Assembly (NCBI GenBank): GCA_027559495.1
Contig: JAMXSV010000010.1
Span: 558,001-622,000 of the forward strand
Length of the DNA: 64,000 nt
Direction: 5' to 3'
DNA from: Aurifilum marmelostoma
Lineage: Eukaryota; Ascomycota; Sordariomycetes; Diaporthales; Cryphonectriaceae
Below, in pieces: positions 1 through 11,452 of the stretch. A program made the position numbers and the translations under genes. The notes beneath the pieces are model-generated. The model made no database searches and was not told the DNA's origin. It was given only the letters and a program-made list of their open reading frames with translations. Every line of letters starts with the position of its first letter. The stretch's first letter is position 1.

Positions 1-63
1 GTAAGTGAATCCCCGAGGTCATTCCGTTGGCGACCTTGAGTAACAGCTATTTACCCCCTACAG

Positions 64-3000
64 ACAACTACCAGGGAGAAGAGGCAGAAATCGTCCTCGC
101 CTCGTTGACTCGAAGTAACAACAACGGCGATATTGGCTTCCTCGCTGCCCGTGAACGCCTCAACGTCTTGCTGTCGCGAGCACGCAATTGTCTCGTGATG
201 TTTGGCAACATGGAGACCTACATGCACAGCAAGAAAGGTAAAGACACCTGGACTCCTTTCTTCGAATCAATGAAGGCCAAGAATCATTTGTATGATGGGC
301 TGCCCGTCCGGTGTGAGAATCATCCGGAGAAGATCTTCTTGCTCCAGAAACCTGAGGATTTCGACGCGTCCTGTCCAGATGGTGGATGTGCCGAAATTTG
401 GTAAGCTTCTTTTCTAACACCCTTCTACATTCTACCACTATTGAGGATTATGCATTTCCACGTCCTTTCGGCAACTGACCAGAACACAGCGACGCTCTGC
501 TGAACTGTGGTCTGCACAAATGCACCATGCGATGCCACCGAATTTCCGACCATTCGAAGATGCCATGCCCTCATACGGTCGAGCTCAACTGCCCTCGCGG
601 CCACAAGCGGAAGGCCCCTTGTCACAAACAAAAAGATAAATGTCCAAAGTGCGTACAGGAGGACAAGGACGCTGCAAGGAGGATCCAGCGAGATATCAGA
701 CTCGAGGCAGAGCGCTTGGAGCGCCAGCAAGCGTACAAAAAGGAGCTTGAGGCGATTCAGGATGAGATTGATCACCACCGACGGATCATAAAAGATCAGA
801 AGGATCAGGAGGATCAAAAGAAAACATTGGACCAACAGCGCGCCGAGCTCGCGGCCTTGAAGGATACGTCGCAGAGGATGTCGAACGCGCCACAGCCCCA
901 GCCTCCTGCAGCAGACACTTCTCAGCAGGCGACTGATGACCTTGATGTATCTGAAGGCGCCAAGAAAGAATGGGAAACGATGAAGGAGATTGAGGGCGCG
1001 AAGAACAAAGCACTGGATGAGATCATGGGCATGATCGGCCTGGAACAGGTCAAGACGGCCTTCATGGAACTCAAAGACAGAGTTGATACTGCGCTGCGAC
1101 AAGGAGTTTCGATCCAGAAAGAACGCTACAGTTGCTCTCTCCTGGGAAACCCGGGGACGGGGAAGACGACGGTTGCTCGTCTTTACGCCAAGTTTCTCAC
1201 CTCCCTCTCCGTTATACCTGGGTCTTGCTTCCACGAGGACACCGGAGCTAGTCTTGCCAATGCTGGCGTCAGAGGCTGCAAGAAGATCATTGAAGACATG
1301 TTGGACAATGGAGGCGGCGTTTTGTTCATCGATGAAGCGTATCAACTGACATCCGGTAACAGCCAAGGCGGGGGAGCTGTACTCGACTACCTCTTGGCAG
1401 AGGTGGAAAACCTCACCGGCAAGATTGTCTTTGTCCTGGCTGGTTACAATAAGGAGATGGAAACCTTCTTCAGTCACAACCCGGGCCTGTTGTCACGATT
1501 CCCAGGTCAGATAAAGTTTGAGGATTACACGGACGACGAGCTGTTGCGGATCCTTGAGCTCAACATCCGCAAGAAGTACAACGGCCGTATGAAGTGCGAG
1601 GATGGCCTCAGAGGGCTATACTGTCGAATAACCACCAGGAGAGTCGGCAGAGGCCGAGGGAAAGAAGGCTTTGGAAACGCGAGAACGATTGAGAACACCT
1701 TGAAGATCATCTCGACGCGCCAGGCGGTGAGACTATCTCGGCAGCGTCGGGCAGGAAAGAAGCCAGATGACCTACTGTTCACCAAAGAAGACCTCATCGG
1801 CCCCGAACCAGCCAAAGCTTTGGCGAAGAGCAAAGCGTGGCAGGAGTTGCAGAAGCTCATCGGGCTCAAAATGGTCAAGGATGCTGTGAAATCGCTGGTC
1901 GATACCGTCGCCCACAATTATCAGAGAGAATTAGAAGAGAAGCCGATCATCGAGTACTCGCTCAATCGAGTGTGCATTGGCAACCCGGGGACTGGAAAGA
2001 CGACGGTCGCCACTCTTTATGGCAGAATTCTTGTGGACATTGGCATGCTTTCTAATGGCGAAGGCAAGTACATCCCTTCTCTGGCGCTCCCTTGGTGACC
2101 TGTTTCATTTCCGGGAATTTTCCTGTTCTTTTACGGCATGCGTAGTAATTGGCTTACATGAAATGCAGTTGTCATCAAAAACCCTTCGGACTTGGTAGGA
2201 GCGCACATCGGCGAGTCTGAGAAATTGACCAAGGGGATCTTGGCCTCAAGCCTGGGCAAGGTCCTTGTCATCGACGAGGCTTACGGTCTTTACAACGCCA
2301 ACGGGGGTAACAATGACCCCTTCAAGTCTTCGGTCATTGATACCATCGTGGCGGAGGTACAGAGTGTTCCGGGTGACGATCGATGTGTCCTTTTACTCGG
2401 ATACAAGGACAATATGGAGAACATGTTCCAGAATGTCAACCCGGGGCTCAGTCGAAGGTTTCCCATGTCATCCGCTTTCGAGTTCGAAGACTTCAGCAGC
2501 GATGAGCTGAGCAAGATCCTCGATTTCAAGTTGAAGAAGGAAGGCTTTGATGCCACAAGCCAAGCCAAGACCGTTGCGATGGAGATGCTCGACCGAGCAC
2601 GGAATCGCCCAAACTTTGGCAATGCGGGCGAGATCAACATCATGCTGGATGCCGCCAAGCTGAAGCACCAGTCAAGGCTCTCGCGGAAGGAGACGCTGAA
2701 TGCTTCCGTTCTCGATGCTAAGGACTTTGACGAGGACTTTGATCGTGCCGAGCGCGGCGATACGAACGTCGCCAAGTTGTTTCAGGGCACAGTTGGCAAT
2801 GAACAGGTTGTGTCTCTGCTACGCGAGTACCAAGAGAACGTCCGGGCGATGAAAGTTTTGGGGGTCGATCCGAAGGAGAACATTCCCTTCAATTTCCTTT
2901 TCAGAGGGCCTCCAGGCACTGGCAAAACCACCACGGCGAAGAAAATGGGCAAAGTTTGTAAGTTTTTTTGAAGTTTGGTCCACCCTTTCGTTTCCCGTTC

Positions 3001-4311
3001 TGCTTGACCGCTTTTATAGCGGCATAGCTGGAATGTTGTCATCAACGAGACTATCGTAGACCTTCAGGGCTGATGCTGATCTTCCTCGGGGCAGACTATG
3101 ACATGGGCTTCCTATCTACCGCTGAGGTCATCGAGTGTTCTGCAACTGATCTAATCGGCCAATACGTCGGTCACACCGGACCCAAGGTCCAGAAACAACT
3201 TGACAAGGCACTCGGAAAGGTGCTCTTCATCGATGAAGCCTACCGTCTGGCAGGAAGACACAGCACGACAGGAGGTTTCGCAAAAGAAGCCATGGATGAG
3301 CTGGTCGATGCCACAACCAAGGACAAGTATGCCAAGCGGCTCATAATCATCTTGGCGGGCTACGAGAAGGACATTAACGATCTCATGACGATGAACCCGG
3401 GTCTGACCTCTCGCTTTCCCGAAGTCATCGACTTCCGCAGCCTGACGCCGGAAGAGTGCGTCGAGCTGCTCACGCAGGACCTCAGAGCCCGACAGGCCGA
3501 CCTGACATGCAAGGGGAAACAACTCGACATATCTGCCCTCGAGAATAGCACCTCTGCCGGCCGGCATGGACTCACTAGTCTATTTGCCGAGCTGTCGCGA
3601 CAAGACAACTGGGCTAGCGCCCGAGATGTCAAAGAGGCTGCCAAGGCCATATTCAGGAAGACCATCAAAGACAGGGACGGCCTGGTGCGGGGTCGACTGA
3701 CCGTCAGTCTAGACAACATCGAGACAGAGCTGAGACGTATGCTGCAGGAGCGAGCCAGCCGAAGTAAGAACACCAACAATTCCTTGCGAAATTCTCATGG
3801 TCCTGTCAACCATGTACCGCCCCAGTTCCCTCCATCACCTACTGGGCCATCTTCCTCGGGGGGCACCAACATGAGCACCAGCACCACTGCAACTCAACGA
3901 ACCACCTCGAAGAGACCACCAAGCCCGCCGTCTGATGATCAAGAACCGGACGATCCTTGGCAGTTAGTTGACGAGCCTAGCTCGCCTGGCAGTGACACGG
4001 CGATCAGGGACGCCGGTGTTAGCGACGAAGTCTGGGAACAGCTTCAGAGAGATAAGGAGGAGGAGCAGAAGCGCGAGGAGGAGTACCGAAAGCTTCGCAA
4101 AGCGCAGAAGGACGCAGCCGATGCGGACAGGGAAAAAATTGTGAGGAGACTGCTGGAAGAAGAACGGCGCCGAAAGGAGGAAGCAGAGGCCCGCCGAAAA
4201 CTTGAACAGATGGGAGTCTGTCCCGTCGGCTACCCCTGGATCCGACAGGCGGGTGGTTATCGGTGTGCTGGGGGGTCGCACTTCGTGCTTGATTCTGCCT
4301 TGACAAAATAA
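64..4311 (+). CDS. SF1 helicase / NFX1 zinc finger / triple CbxX-type AAA+ fusion protein (5' end outside window)
   Basis: Partial gene; exons 64-400, 490-2063, 2169-2957 and 3095-4311, about 1,300 visible residues. The window opens on a GTAAGT donor, so an upstream exon is missing. Exon 1 encodes the end of an SF1 helicase: motif V-like DNYQGEEAEIV and motif VI-like LNVLLSRARN. Exon 2 begins with a Cys/His-rich NFX1-type finger (CGLHKC, CHRI, CPHT, CPRGH, CPKC), then a charged coiled coil. Three CbxX/CfqX-like AAA+ domains follow, each with Walker A (GNPGTGKTT near 1147 and 1978, GPPGTGKTT near 2908), Walker B (FIDEAYQL, VIDEAYGL, FIDEAYRL) and an NPGL..RFP arginine segment. The tail is Ser/Pro-rich, then a coiled coil, then a Cys/Gly motif. 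The helicase part resembles ZNFX1/UPF1 relatives used in RNA surveillance. A role as an ATP-driven RNA-protein remodeller is inference. Domain calls are firm; function is unknown. Confidence 0.85.
2064..2168 (+). other. GC-AG intron in the AAA+ fusion gene
   Basis: The reading frame needs GAA-G joined to TT-GTC (E-V-V-I-K) between Walker A and Walker B of the second AAA+ module. The only donor that does this is GCAAGT at 2064; the acceptor is TGCAG ending at 2168. Reading through instead meets a stop at 2096-2098. The other introns of this gene use GT donors. Confidence 0.8.
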
Positions 4312-4750
4312 GTGTCTTTGTGCTTTGACGGATTGAGTGCCTTTTTCTTTTTTTCTCGGACCAATGTTGTTGAATATGTGGTTACTTTCAAGCGGATCTT
4401 TCACCTTGGCTATCGAACGCTTTTTACCTCAGACACATGCACGGATATGGATTACGTGTATCGTAATTAGGTTAGGTGTGAAGCTGGTCGTCCTCGGTGG
4501 CCCATAATGTCATCGAGATGTTGGAGGACATCCACATCCTCACTGCATAGCTTGGTCGAGCGGATCAGGCTGAATCATCCTTGATATGACCTAGAGCCCA
4601 GTGGAAGTGCTAAGAAGGAATGGAAGATTGGGCATTAAGGGTCGAGGTTTATTACTACGAGACTAGACCAAACATACGCGTCCAGTCCAGGTGCTCTGGT
4701 TGACGGCTCAGTGGCGCCAGCTCGATCCGAAAGGGCGCATTTGGATTGTG
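4312..4750. other. Intergenic, between two 3' ends
   Basis: Shared 3' flank of the AAA+ fusion gene (+) and the membrane-protein gene (-). No ORF, tRNA or repeat was recognised. It contains one ACGCGT (4676-4681), which is probably fortuitous because neither neighbour starts here. Confidence 0.6.
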
Positions 4751-5812
4751 TCAACGACGCGAGCCATCGCTCTGACCCCGCCGTTCCCGCTCCAGCATCT
4801 CGTCAAACTCCTTTTGCGCTTGCTCCTTCGCGTATGACTTCTCTTCGTCTCCAGATGAGAAGTTATACGAGGTCCCAGCCTGTGCGCCCCGAGACGTCAG
4901 CTCGTCCTGACGTCTCTGGCTCCAAGCGCCGGTCTGTCCCTGACCACCCTGCGCCCCTCGTGCCTGGCCTCTGATTCGGTCCCATGCAGAGACGCCTTGA
5001 GACGACTGTCGTTGGGTGCCCCTAGGCTGCTCTGATGCCGCGACCGGAGACGCATCGTCGAAAACATAGGGCTCGTCGTTAAAAGACGAGGGGGCCTGGG
5101 AGCTTTCAGGTTGTGGAGCCTGCATTCCAGGCCATGACGATTGAGTATCTTGGGTGCTCTGCTCGGTGCTGGCCCACATGGAGGATTCCGGCGCGCTGGT
5201 CTCAGGCACAGCAGGATAAGCTGGTGGTTGACCGCGCTGTCGCGTCGCCCCTGTCTGTCGCTGACTAGTTCTGACTTTGACGGCCTCGCGGTAATCCTGA
5301 AGTCGGGGATCAACGCCATAGTTGGCCATGTACACGGAGATGGAGTACGAGGTGAGGAAGAGCGCACTAATCACCCGACAACCAGTGTACCACGCGACGA
5401 ACCTCAGTCCGTGCCAAGCCCTCTGCGACATGTATCCCTCAGGCAGCGGGCCAAACTTGTTTGGGTTGAACTTTTCGAGGTTTGGTCTCCAGAAGGGGAA
5501 ACCGTAGGACCGGTACGTGTAGCGGTAGAGACCAAACCCGGCGCCGATGGCAAGCGGCACGTCGTATACTTGGGTGGCCAGCAGCTTTGCGTAGTGGTAT
5601 GCCAGGGCGTCCCTCTCGGGCTGCGTGAGCTCCCTCCCCGTCAAGACGGAGCCCGCCATGACCTTGGCTGCGACGCGGATCTTGAACTCCTCGTCCGTCT
5701 TGCCGAAGAGCGCCGACCAGAAGGGCCGTTGGGGCAGCTCATCGTATCTGATGCCGAGCTTGTCAACATTTCTGCGTGCGACCTCAATCGGGACGTCGAG
5801 TCTGTTGTCCAT
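4751..5812 (-). CDS. Conserved fungal two-helix membrane protein, unknown function
   Basis: First ATG of the frame is at 5812 (MDNRLDVPIEVARRN), giving 353 aa. The frame stays open upstream to about 6070 without an ATG, and those residues look partly protein-like, so a spliced upstream start is possible. The N-terminal third is soluble and charged (DELPQRPFWSALFGKTDEEF). Two hydrophobic segments follow, YDVPLAIGAGFGLYRYTY and VISALFLTSYSISVYMANYG, joined by a Pro/Asn/Trp-rich loop. The C-terminal 150 residues are disordered (Gln/Ser/Gly-rich) and end in an acidic-basic helix (KEQAQKEFDEMLERERR). The family is familiar as a conserved ascomycete hypothetical protein; I cannot assign a function. 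It lies divergent from DNA2. Organelle location is not determinable from what is seen. Confidence 0.7.
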   Translation of the reverse strand: MDNRLDVPIEVARRNVDKLGIRYDELPQRPFWSALFGKTDEEFKIRVAAKVMAGSVLTGRELTQPERDALAYHYAKLLATQVYDVPLAIGAGFGLYRYTYRSYGFPFWRPNLEKFNPNKFGPLPEGYMSQRAWHGLRFVAWYTGCRVISALFLTSYSISVYMANYGVDPRLQDYREAVKVRTSQRQTGATRQRGQPPAYPAVPETSAPESSMWASTEQSTQDTQSSWPGMQAPQPESSQAPSSFNDEPYVFDDASPVAASEQPRGTQRQSSQGVSAWDRIRGQARGAQGGQGQTGAWSQRRQDELTSRGAQAGTSYNFSSGDEEKSYAKEQAQKEFDEMLERERRGQSDGSRR

Positions 5813-6363
5813 GACGGATGTTGATGCCCGTTCCGCTGGTGGAATACCAGGGCGTCCTGGCGGTGCGGGTTCTTGTTGTTTCGGCTGGACAAACTTGAAA
5901 AGTGTGTTCTGTATGTATCGTCTCAGCTTCTCGTCAATGGCATTTGTGTTGTAGCGTGGTGGTGTGTGGGGTGACAATCGTGTGATGAGTATGGATGTGG
6001 ATGAGACGTCATTGAGGTTGTATTCCCAATGTTTCCGGGGTAAGCTCGCGCCACAGATTGTTAGCGCCAAGGGTCACTACAGCCACAGCTCAGACCCTTG
6101 CAGGCCTTGTGCATCATAGTGTATGCAGTAGCACAGCACTACAACGTACTGCAGGCGATCCCCTGTAACGCGGTCAGCCGCTAATTACTGTGTACGCGCC
6201 CTGGGACGCGTCGAGAGGAAGCACACCTGCCAAAGTCTCCTCGGCCTCAAACAAACACTTCTCCAAACATCTGTCTCGCCGCCCTCCTCCTCCAGGCTGC
6301 ATTGTCCTGTCAACAATACAGGATAGACATCACTCAGATCAGCGATGGGTTTGGCTTCCAACA
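5813..6363. other. Divergent promoter region between the membrane-protein gene and DNA2
   Basis: About 550 bp separate the two ATGs, so both 5' UTRs and promoters fall here. It contains the ATG-less upstream extension of the minus-strand frame (5813-6070) and one perfect ACGCGT. No TATA box is obvious. Confidence 0.55.
6206..6211. promoter_or_regulatory. MCB-type site (ACGCGT) upstream of DNA2
   Basis: Perfect palindromic ACGCGT within GGGACGCGTCGAG, 153 bp upstream of the DNA2 ATG. MCB elements bind MBF (Mbp1/Swi6) and drive G1/S expression of replication genes in yeasts. The assignment rests on sequence and neighbour only; other copies occur in the window at places with no such neighbour. 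Confidence 0.45.
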
Positions 6364-9300
6364 ATGCCTCTCCAAAAGTCGTTCTCTGAGCAGTCGAGGT
6401 TTCCGAGGGTAAGTAAACAAATAGTCTTGGGGCTGTCGAGCAGTGTTGGTACTCATGATGCTGATCAGCAATTATTTAGCAGCGACAAGGCCAATGGCAA
6501 AGGTCGAACACTCACCCGGCTCAGATACTTCCCAGGCAGGCGCCGCCTCGACCGCCCATCTCCGTCTCCGCGAAAACCAAGGACAAGTTACAGCAATTCC
6601 AATTCCAGAAGTCCGCGACGGCAGAAATCTCGGATCTTGCGCCCCTCGCAGAGGAGGGAGGCACTAGGACAGCCCAGGGCTCATTCACGGAGGACGACTC
6701 GAATAAAGAGAACACTGTGAATGGCAGACCTGATGCTCGTATAATAACCTCGCCCCAAGAGCAGAAACTCCAAAATGATACGTCGGTGACGCCGGTTAGT
6801 CGATTGGCCTGGCAAGATCTGATGGGAGGGCTAGACGCCGAAACACAAGAGCACGACACATCCCCCAATGAGCACCTCGAGTGGCAAAACGTGGAAGACG
6901 AGACCGCCGCAGCCATCTCGCCGATTGTCAGGCGTCGGGGGAAGAAACGGGCCCGTAGCTCGTCGCCAATCTCTTCTCCAGCAGTTGAGAAGCGCAGGAC
7001 GCCGGCCGTCAACGTGACAAAGTTGAAGCGGGCGTTGAAGTTGCCAGATGCCGATCCAGCTCTCGACCTGTGGGACCGCTTTGCTGTGGGCGATCCGGAT
7101 AGCAAGAATCCATTTGGCGCGACGAATCCGGCGCTCGCACATCTAATGGTGTCCTCTTCACCTCGTCCACCGAAGGATGCAAGAAACGGAAATCAAAGCC
7201 ATGGAGAAAGTGGGCTGAGGCGAGCAATGAGTTGCGGGTCTCACTGGCCTAAACGTCGACGCGTTGAAACGACCTCGGAGATCGGCATGACGAGGGACCA
7301 GGGAGGCACATCAAAATCGAGCATGGTCACGGCGCTTCTCCAGACCGTCAATGGTGAGATTAGCAAGCCCGATGATCTAGATGAAGAGGACATTGCTATG
7401 GAGTCACCATGTAAAAGACGACGCGAGCCACTACAGCAAGTGCGGTCTGCCAAGACAGCGAGGTTATCACAGCTCTCTGAGGCAGAGGTATCGGCAGCGA
7501 AAGTGGACCAGGCTCAGCGGATAAACGAGAAAGACATCGACACTCCTACCTCGGATTATGGAGACGACGCTTTTGACGACGACGCCCTGTGGGAAATCGA
7601 CGCCTCTTTGCTTAGTGAACAGGTTGAGGCGGGACATAGCATGGCGGCTGACCAATGCGTGTTCGCGACCAAATCGAACGAATCCCAGAGAGAGCACGAG
7701 ACAATGCTCGACGACGACGACGACGATGATGATGATGATTATGATGAGTTCGGTGAAGTGGATGACGATCTACTTGCGGCGGCCGAGAATATGCTCGCAG
7801 GAGCCAAGCCGGAACAATCTTCACGAGCCGATACATCAGCACCTACAAATTATGCACGTCTGAATAGTGGCCCGGACGGCTCAGACGACATATATGACGA
7901 TGACTTTGGCGGGGACTTTGACTTCGAGGCTGCTGAGCTTGCTGCGACTCAATCGGTGGACCAGAAAGCTTCATCATTATTGCCTGTACGTTCAGTCCGA
8001 TAGCTCAAACCACCAATAGCGCAGATTCATCACAAACGCTAAAGCAGAAACTTTAGGTGAGTCAAAGACGGGCAGCAATACAAAGATATCTGGTGACGAA
8101 TGTACTTCAAAATACCTACACAGATGACAGAGGCCGAGACGCTCCGGAGTTGGTCTTGATCATCCAGGCATACAGGTCACCTGGATCCAAATCAGTGCAT
8201 CTTCGGGGGGACTGGGTTGATACCCCGGCACATTCCAGATCTTTTGTCCACATCATCGGCGACTTCGAACCGTGCGGTCGCTGCATCATCGACAACAGCA
8301 AAAATATCTTGATCCTGCACCCAGACCAGCTCATCTCCGCCACAGTGGTGGCGGATTCTTTTAGCTGCATGAGACGAGCTGTCCTCCAAGACCGGGTGAA
8401 AGCTACGAGTGAGGCGTCGGCACCGCTGGTGTACGGAACACTGCTGCATGAGGTCTTCCAAGAAGCATTACTGGCCAACAGATGGGACCAGAGTTTTCTC
8501 AACGAGGTGATAGACCAGGCGATGAAGAAGCACATCGAGGACCTCTACACGATCAAGGTCAGTTTCACCGACGCCCGAGAGCATCTTGCGTCCAAGATGC
8601 CCGAGGTTCGAGCCTGGTCGGAAAAGTTCATCTCATCGTTCCCGCGGGCCGATGCTCTCGCGCAGGGTAGGAACAATGAGAAGACCAGCATCTGTGTCAG
8701 CAAGCTGCTCGATATCGAAGAGCACGTTTGGTCACCGCTATATGGTCTGAAGGGCAACATCGATGCCACAGTCCAAGTGACAGTCCAGGATGCCCAGAGA
8801 AAGAAGACCCTGACAGTGCCCTTCGAGGTCAAAACGGGCAAGAACGTCAGCGAGAACCACCAAGCCCAGACCATGTTATACAACTTGCTCTTGTCGGATC
8901 GATATGACATCGAAATCATGTACGGCATCCTATACTACATGGAGACGTCTCTCACAAAAATCATACCCGCGGTGCGCAACGAGCTTCGCCACATGATCAA
9001 GCAGCGCAACCAGCTTGCCGTCCACATCCGCGAGCGGAGCGTGCAGCTGCCTCCAATGAAGAAGAGCAAGCATATGTGTGGGAAGTGCTATGCTCAATCG
9101 TCGTGTTTTGTATATCACAAACTTGCGGACGATGGCGACGGCGAGACGAGTGGCGTGAATGATAAATTCGATCAGGTCGTCAAGCATCTGACGCCAACTC
9201 ACAAGGAATTCTTCCTGAAATGGGAGGACCTGTTGACCAAGGAGGAGAAGGAGAGCCAGAAGCTCCGCCGCGAGCTGTGGACAATGTTTAGCGGCGAGCG

Positions 9301-11452
9301 GGAGAAGGTCGGAAGGTGCTTCGCCAACGTTATCATCGAAGAGGGATCGGCTGCCGAGGACCTACATACCCAAAAAATCAACCGGTTCCGATACACCTTC
9401 ATCAAGGAGGACTCGGCACCCGGGTTCTCCTTCATGGACTCCCAGCTAGCGGTTGGAGAGCCTGTTGTGGTCTCTGACGAGCAAGGGCACTTTGCTTTGG
9501 CCCTCGGCTTCGTGACAGCCGTCAGGAAGCAGCGCATCAGCGTAGCAGTGGACCGAAGACTTCACAATGCTCGCATCCGGCAGCCTGGATTTGACGAGCA
9601 AAACAATCAGGTCTATGCTAGTATCATGGAGGTCGTGCCTGAGGGCGTGAGACCGGAACAGTCAAGCGGCAAGATCAAAGAACCGCCCATCAAGTTTCGG
9701 CTGGACAAAGATGAGTTCAGCAACGGCATGGCACTCGTCCGGAACAACATTGTGTCCATCATGGCCAACTCTCAATTTGGCTCTGAGAAGATCAGACGCC
9801 TCGTCGTGGATCTGGAGCCCCCAGAGTTCAAGGCGGTGGCCACGCAGTATACCATTTCTGACAGGGACAACCTGAACGTGGATCAGAGGAAGGCCATCGA
9901 GAAGGTTATGAGCGCCAAGGACTACGCCTTGGTCCTTGGTATGCCCGGCACAGGCAAGACAACGACCATCGCTCACATCATTAGGGCTCTCGTTGCCCAG
10001 CGGAAGAGTGTCCTGCTCACTTCGTACACCCACACTGCCGTTGACAATATCCTCCTCAAGCTGAAGGATGATGAGCTGCCGATTCTCAGACTAGGGGCTC
10101 CTGCCAAGGTGCACCCTGACGTTCGAGACTTTGCCATCCTGGCCGGAGAACACATGGATACCTTTGAGGAAATACGCAGTGCGTGGCACGACACGCCTGT
10201 CGTGGCGACCACCTGTCTTGGGACAAACCATGCCATTTTCAACGAGAGGACGTTTGATTATTGTATCGTTGACGAAGCATCTCAGATCACCCTACCTATC
10301 TGTCTTGGGCCTGTCCGCATGGCGCGCACGTTTGTTCTTGTGGGTGACCACAATCAGCTACCTCCGTTGGTCCAGAACGAAGAAGCAAGGCTGGGTGGCC
10401 TAGACGTCAGCCTGTTCAAGCTCCTCTCGGACACGCACCCAGACTCGGTGGTCAACCTTGAGCATCAGTACCGCATGTCAGAGGACATCATGATGCTCAG
10501 CAATATCCTTATCTACGAAGGCCACCTGAAATGCGGGACCGAGGAACTGCGCTTTCGCAAACTTGACGTTCCGAATATGCACGCGCTCCAGCGTCACCAT
10601 TTTGACATCGACATGGTCCTCTCCCAGGCACAAGCGACGCCAGACTCATTTTGCACCGGAGGCGGCGGCCAGGCCTGCTGGCTTCGCGACATGGTTGATC
10701 CCGAAACGCGCGTGAGCTTCATCAACACAGACTACCTCCCCTCGTCCCGCGAAGAGGCCAAAGGCAATCGAATCGTCAACCCATGCGAGGCGCGCATTGT
10801 CGTGCAGCTCGTCGACTCGCTGCTCACTGTCGGGGTGCCTGCAGCCGAGATCGGCATCATGACACACTACCGCTCCCAACTGTCCCTCCTGAAGCACGGC
10901 TTGCGCGGCCACGGCAACGGGGCGATCGAGATGCACACAGCAGACCGATTCCAGGGGCGAGACAAAGAAGTAGTGATCTTGTCGCTAGTGAGGTCGAACG
11001 AGGCTTGCAGTATTGGCGATCTGCTCAAGGACTGGCGGCGGATCAATGTTGCCTTTACACGGGCCAAAAGCAAACTGCTCGTCGTGGGCAGCAAGAGCAC
11101 GCTCAAGGGCAGCGGATGCGAGGAGATGCTGGCCAAGTTCATCGGGCTGATGGAGACTCGGTGTTGGATTTACGACATGAAGCATGACGCGCTCGAGGCA
11201 CACTGTTTCGAAGACGCACAGACCCAGATCACGGCTACAGGGAGAAGAGGAAGCGCCGACGATGGAATCGGTAGTCCCATGAGGGATATCGCCAAGACAC
11301 CGAAGAAGAAGAGGCATCAGGGTGCCAGTCAGGCAGGCAAAGAGAACGTACCGCTGGGTGCGAAACGGGCGTCGATCAAACCCGAAGTCGCTCTGAAAGG
11401 GAAGCCAAACGTAGCAGGCATTTTGAATGATATGATGGGTGGGATTTTCTAG
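6364..11452 (+). CDS. DNA2: DNA replication ATP-dependent helicase/nuclease Dna2
   Basis: Exons 6364-6408, 6480-7985 and 8057-11452; 1,648 aa. The start is MPLQKSFSEQSRF, as in fungal Dna2; introns are GTAAGT...TTTAG and GTACGT...TTTAG. The N-terminal 500 residues are disordered, with an acidic tract of ten Asp near nt 7710-7740. The RecB-type nuclease has GNID and FEVKTGK (catalytic Asp and Glu-x-Lys, near residues 751 and 774). It is bracketed by the Fe-S cysteines: SCMRR near 621 and CGKCYAQSSC near 858. The SF1B helicase has Walker A GMPGTGKTTT near 1145, DEAS near 1255, GDHNQLPP, and C-terminal HTADRFQGRDKEVV and NVAFTRAK. Dna2 trims long 5' flaps in Okazaki fragments and resects DNA ends. 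All catalytic motifs are intact. Annotation is very secure. Confidence 0.97.

Noticed and set aside
4676..4681. ACGCGT between two 3' ends
   Set aside because: No start codon nearby; treated as background for judging the DNA2 and DUO1 sites.
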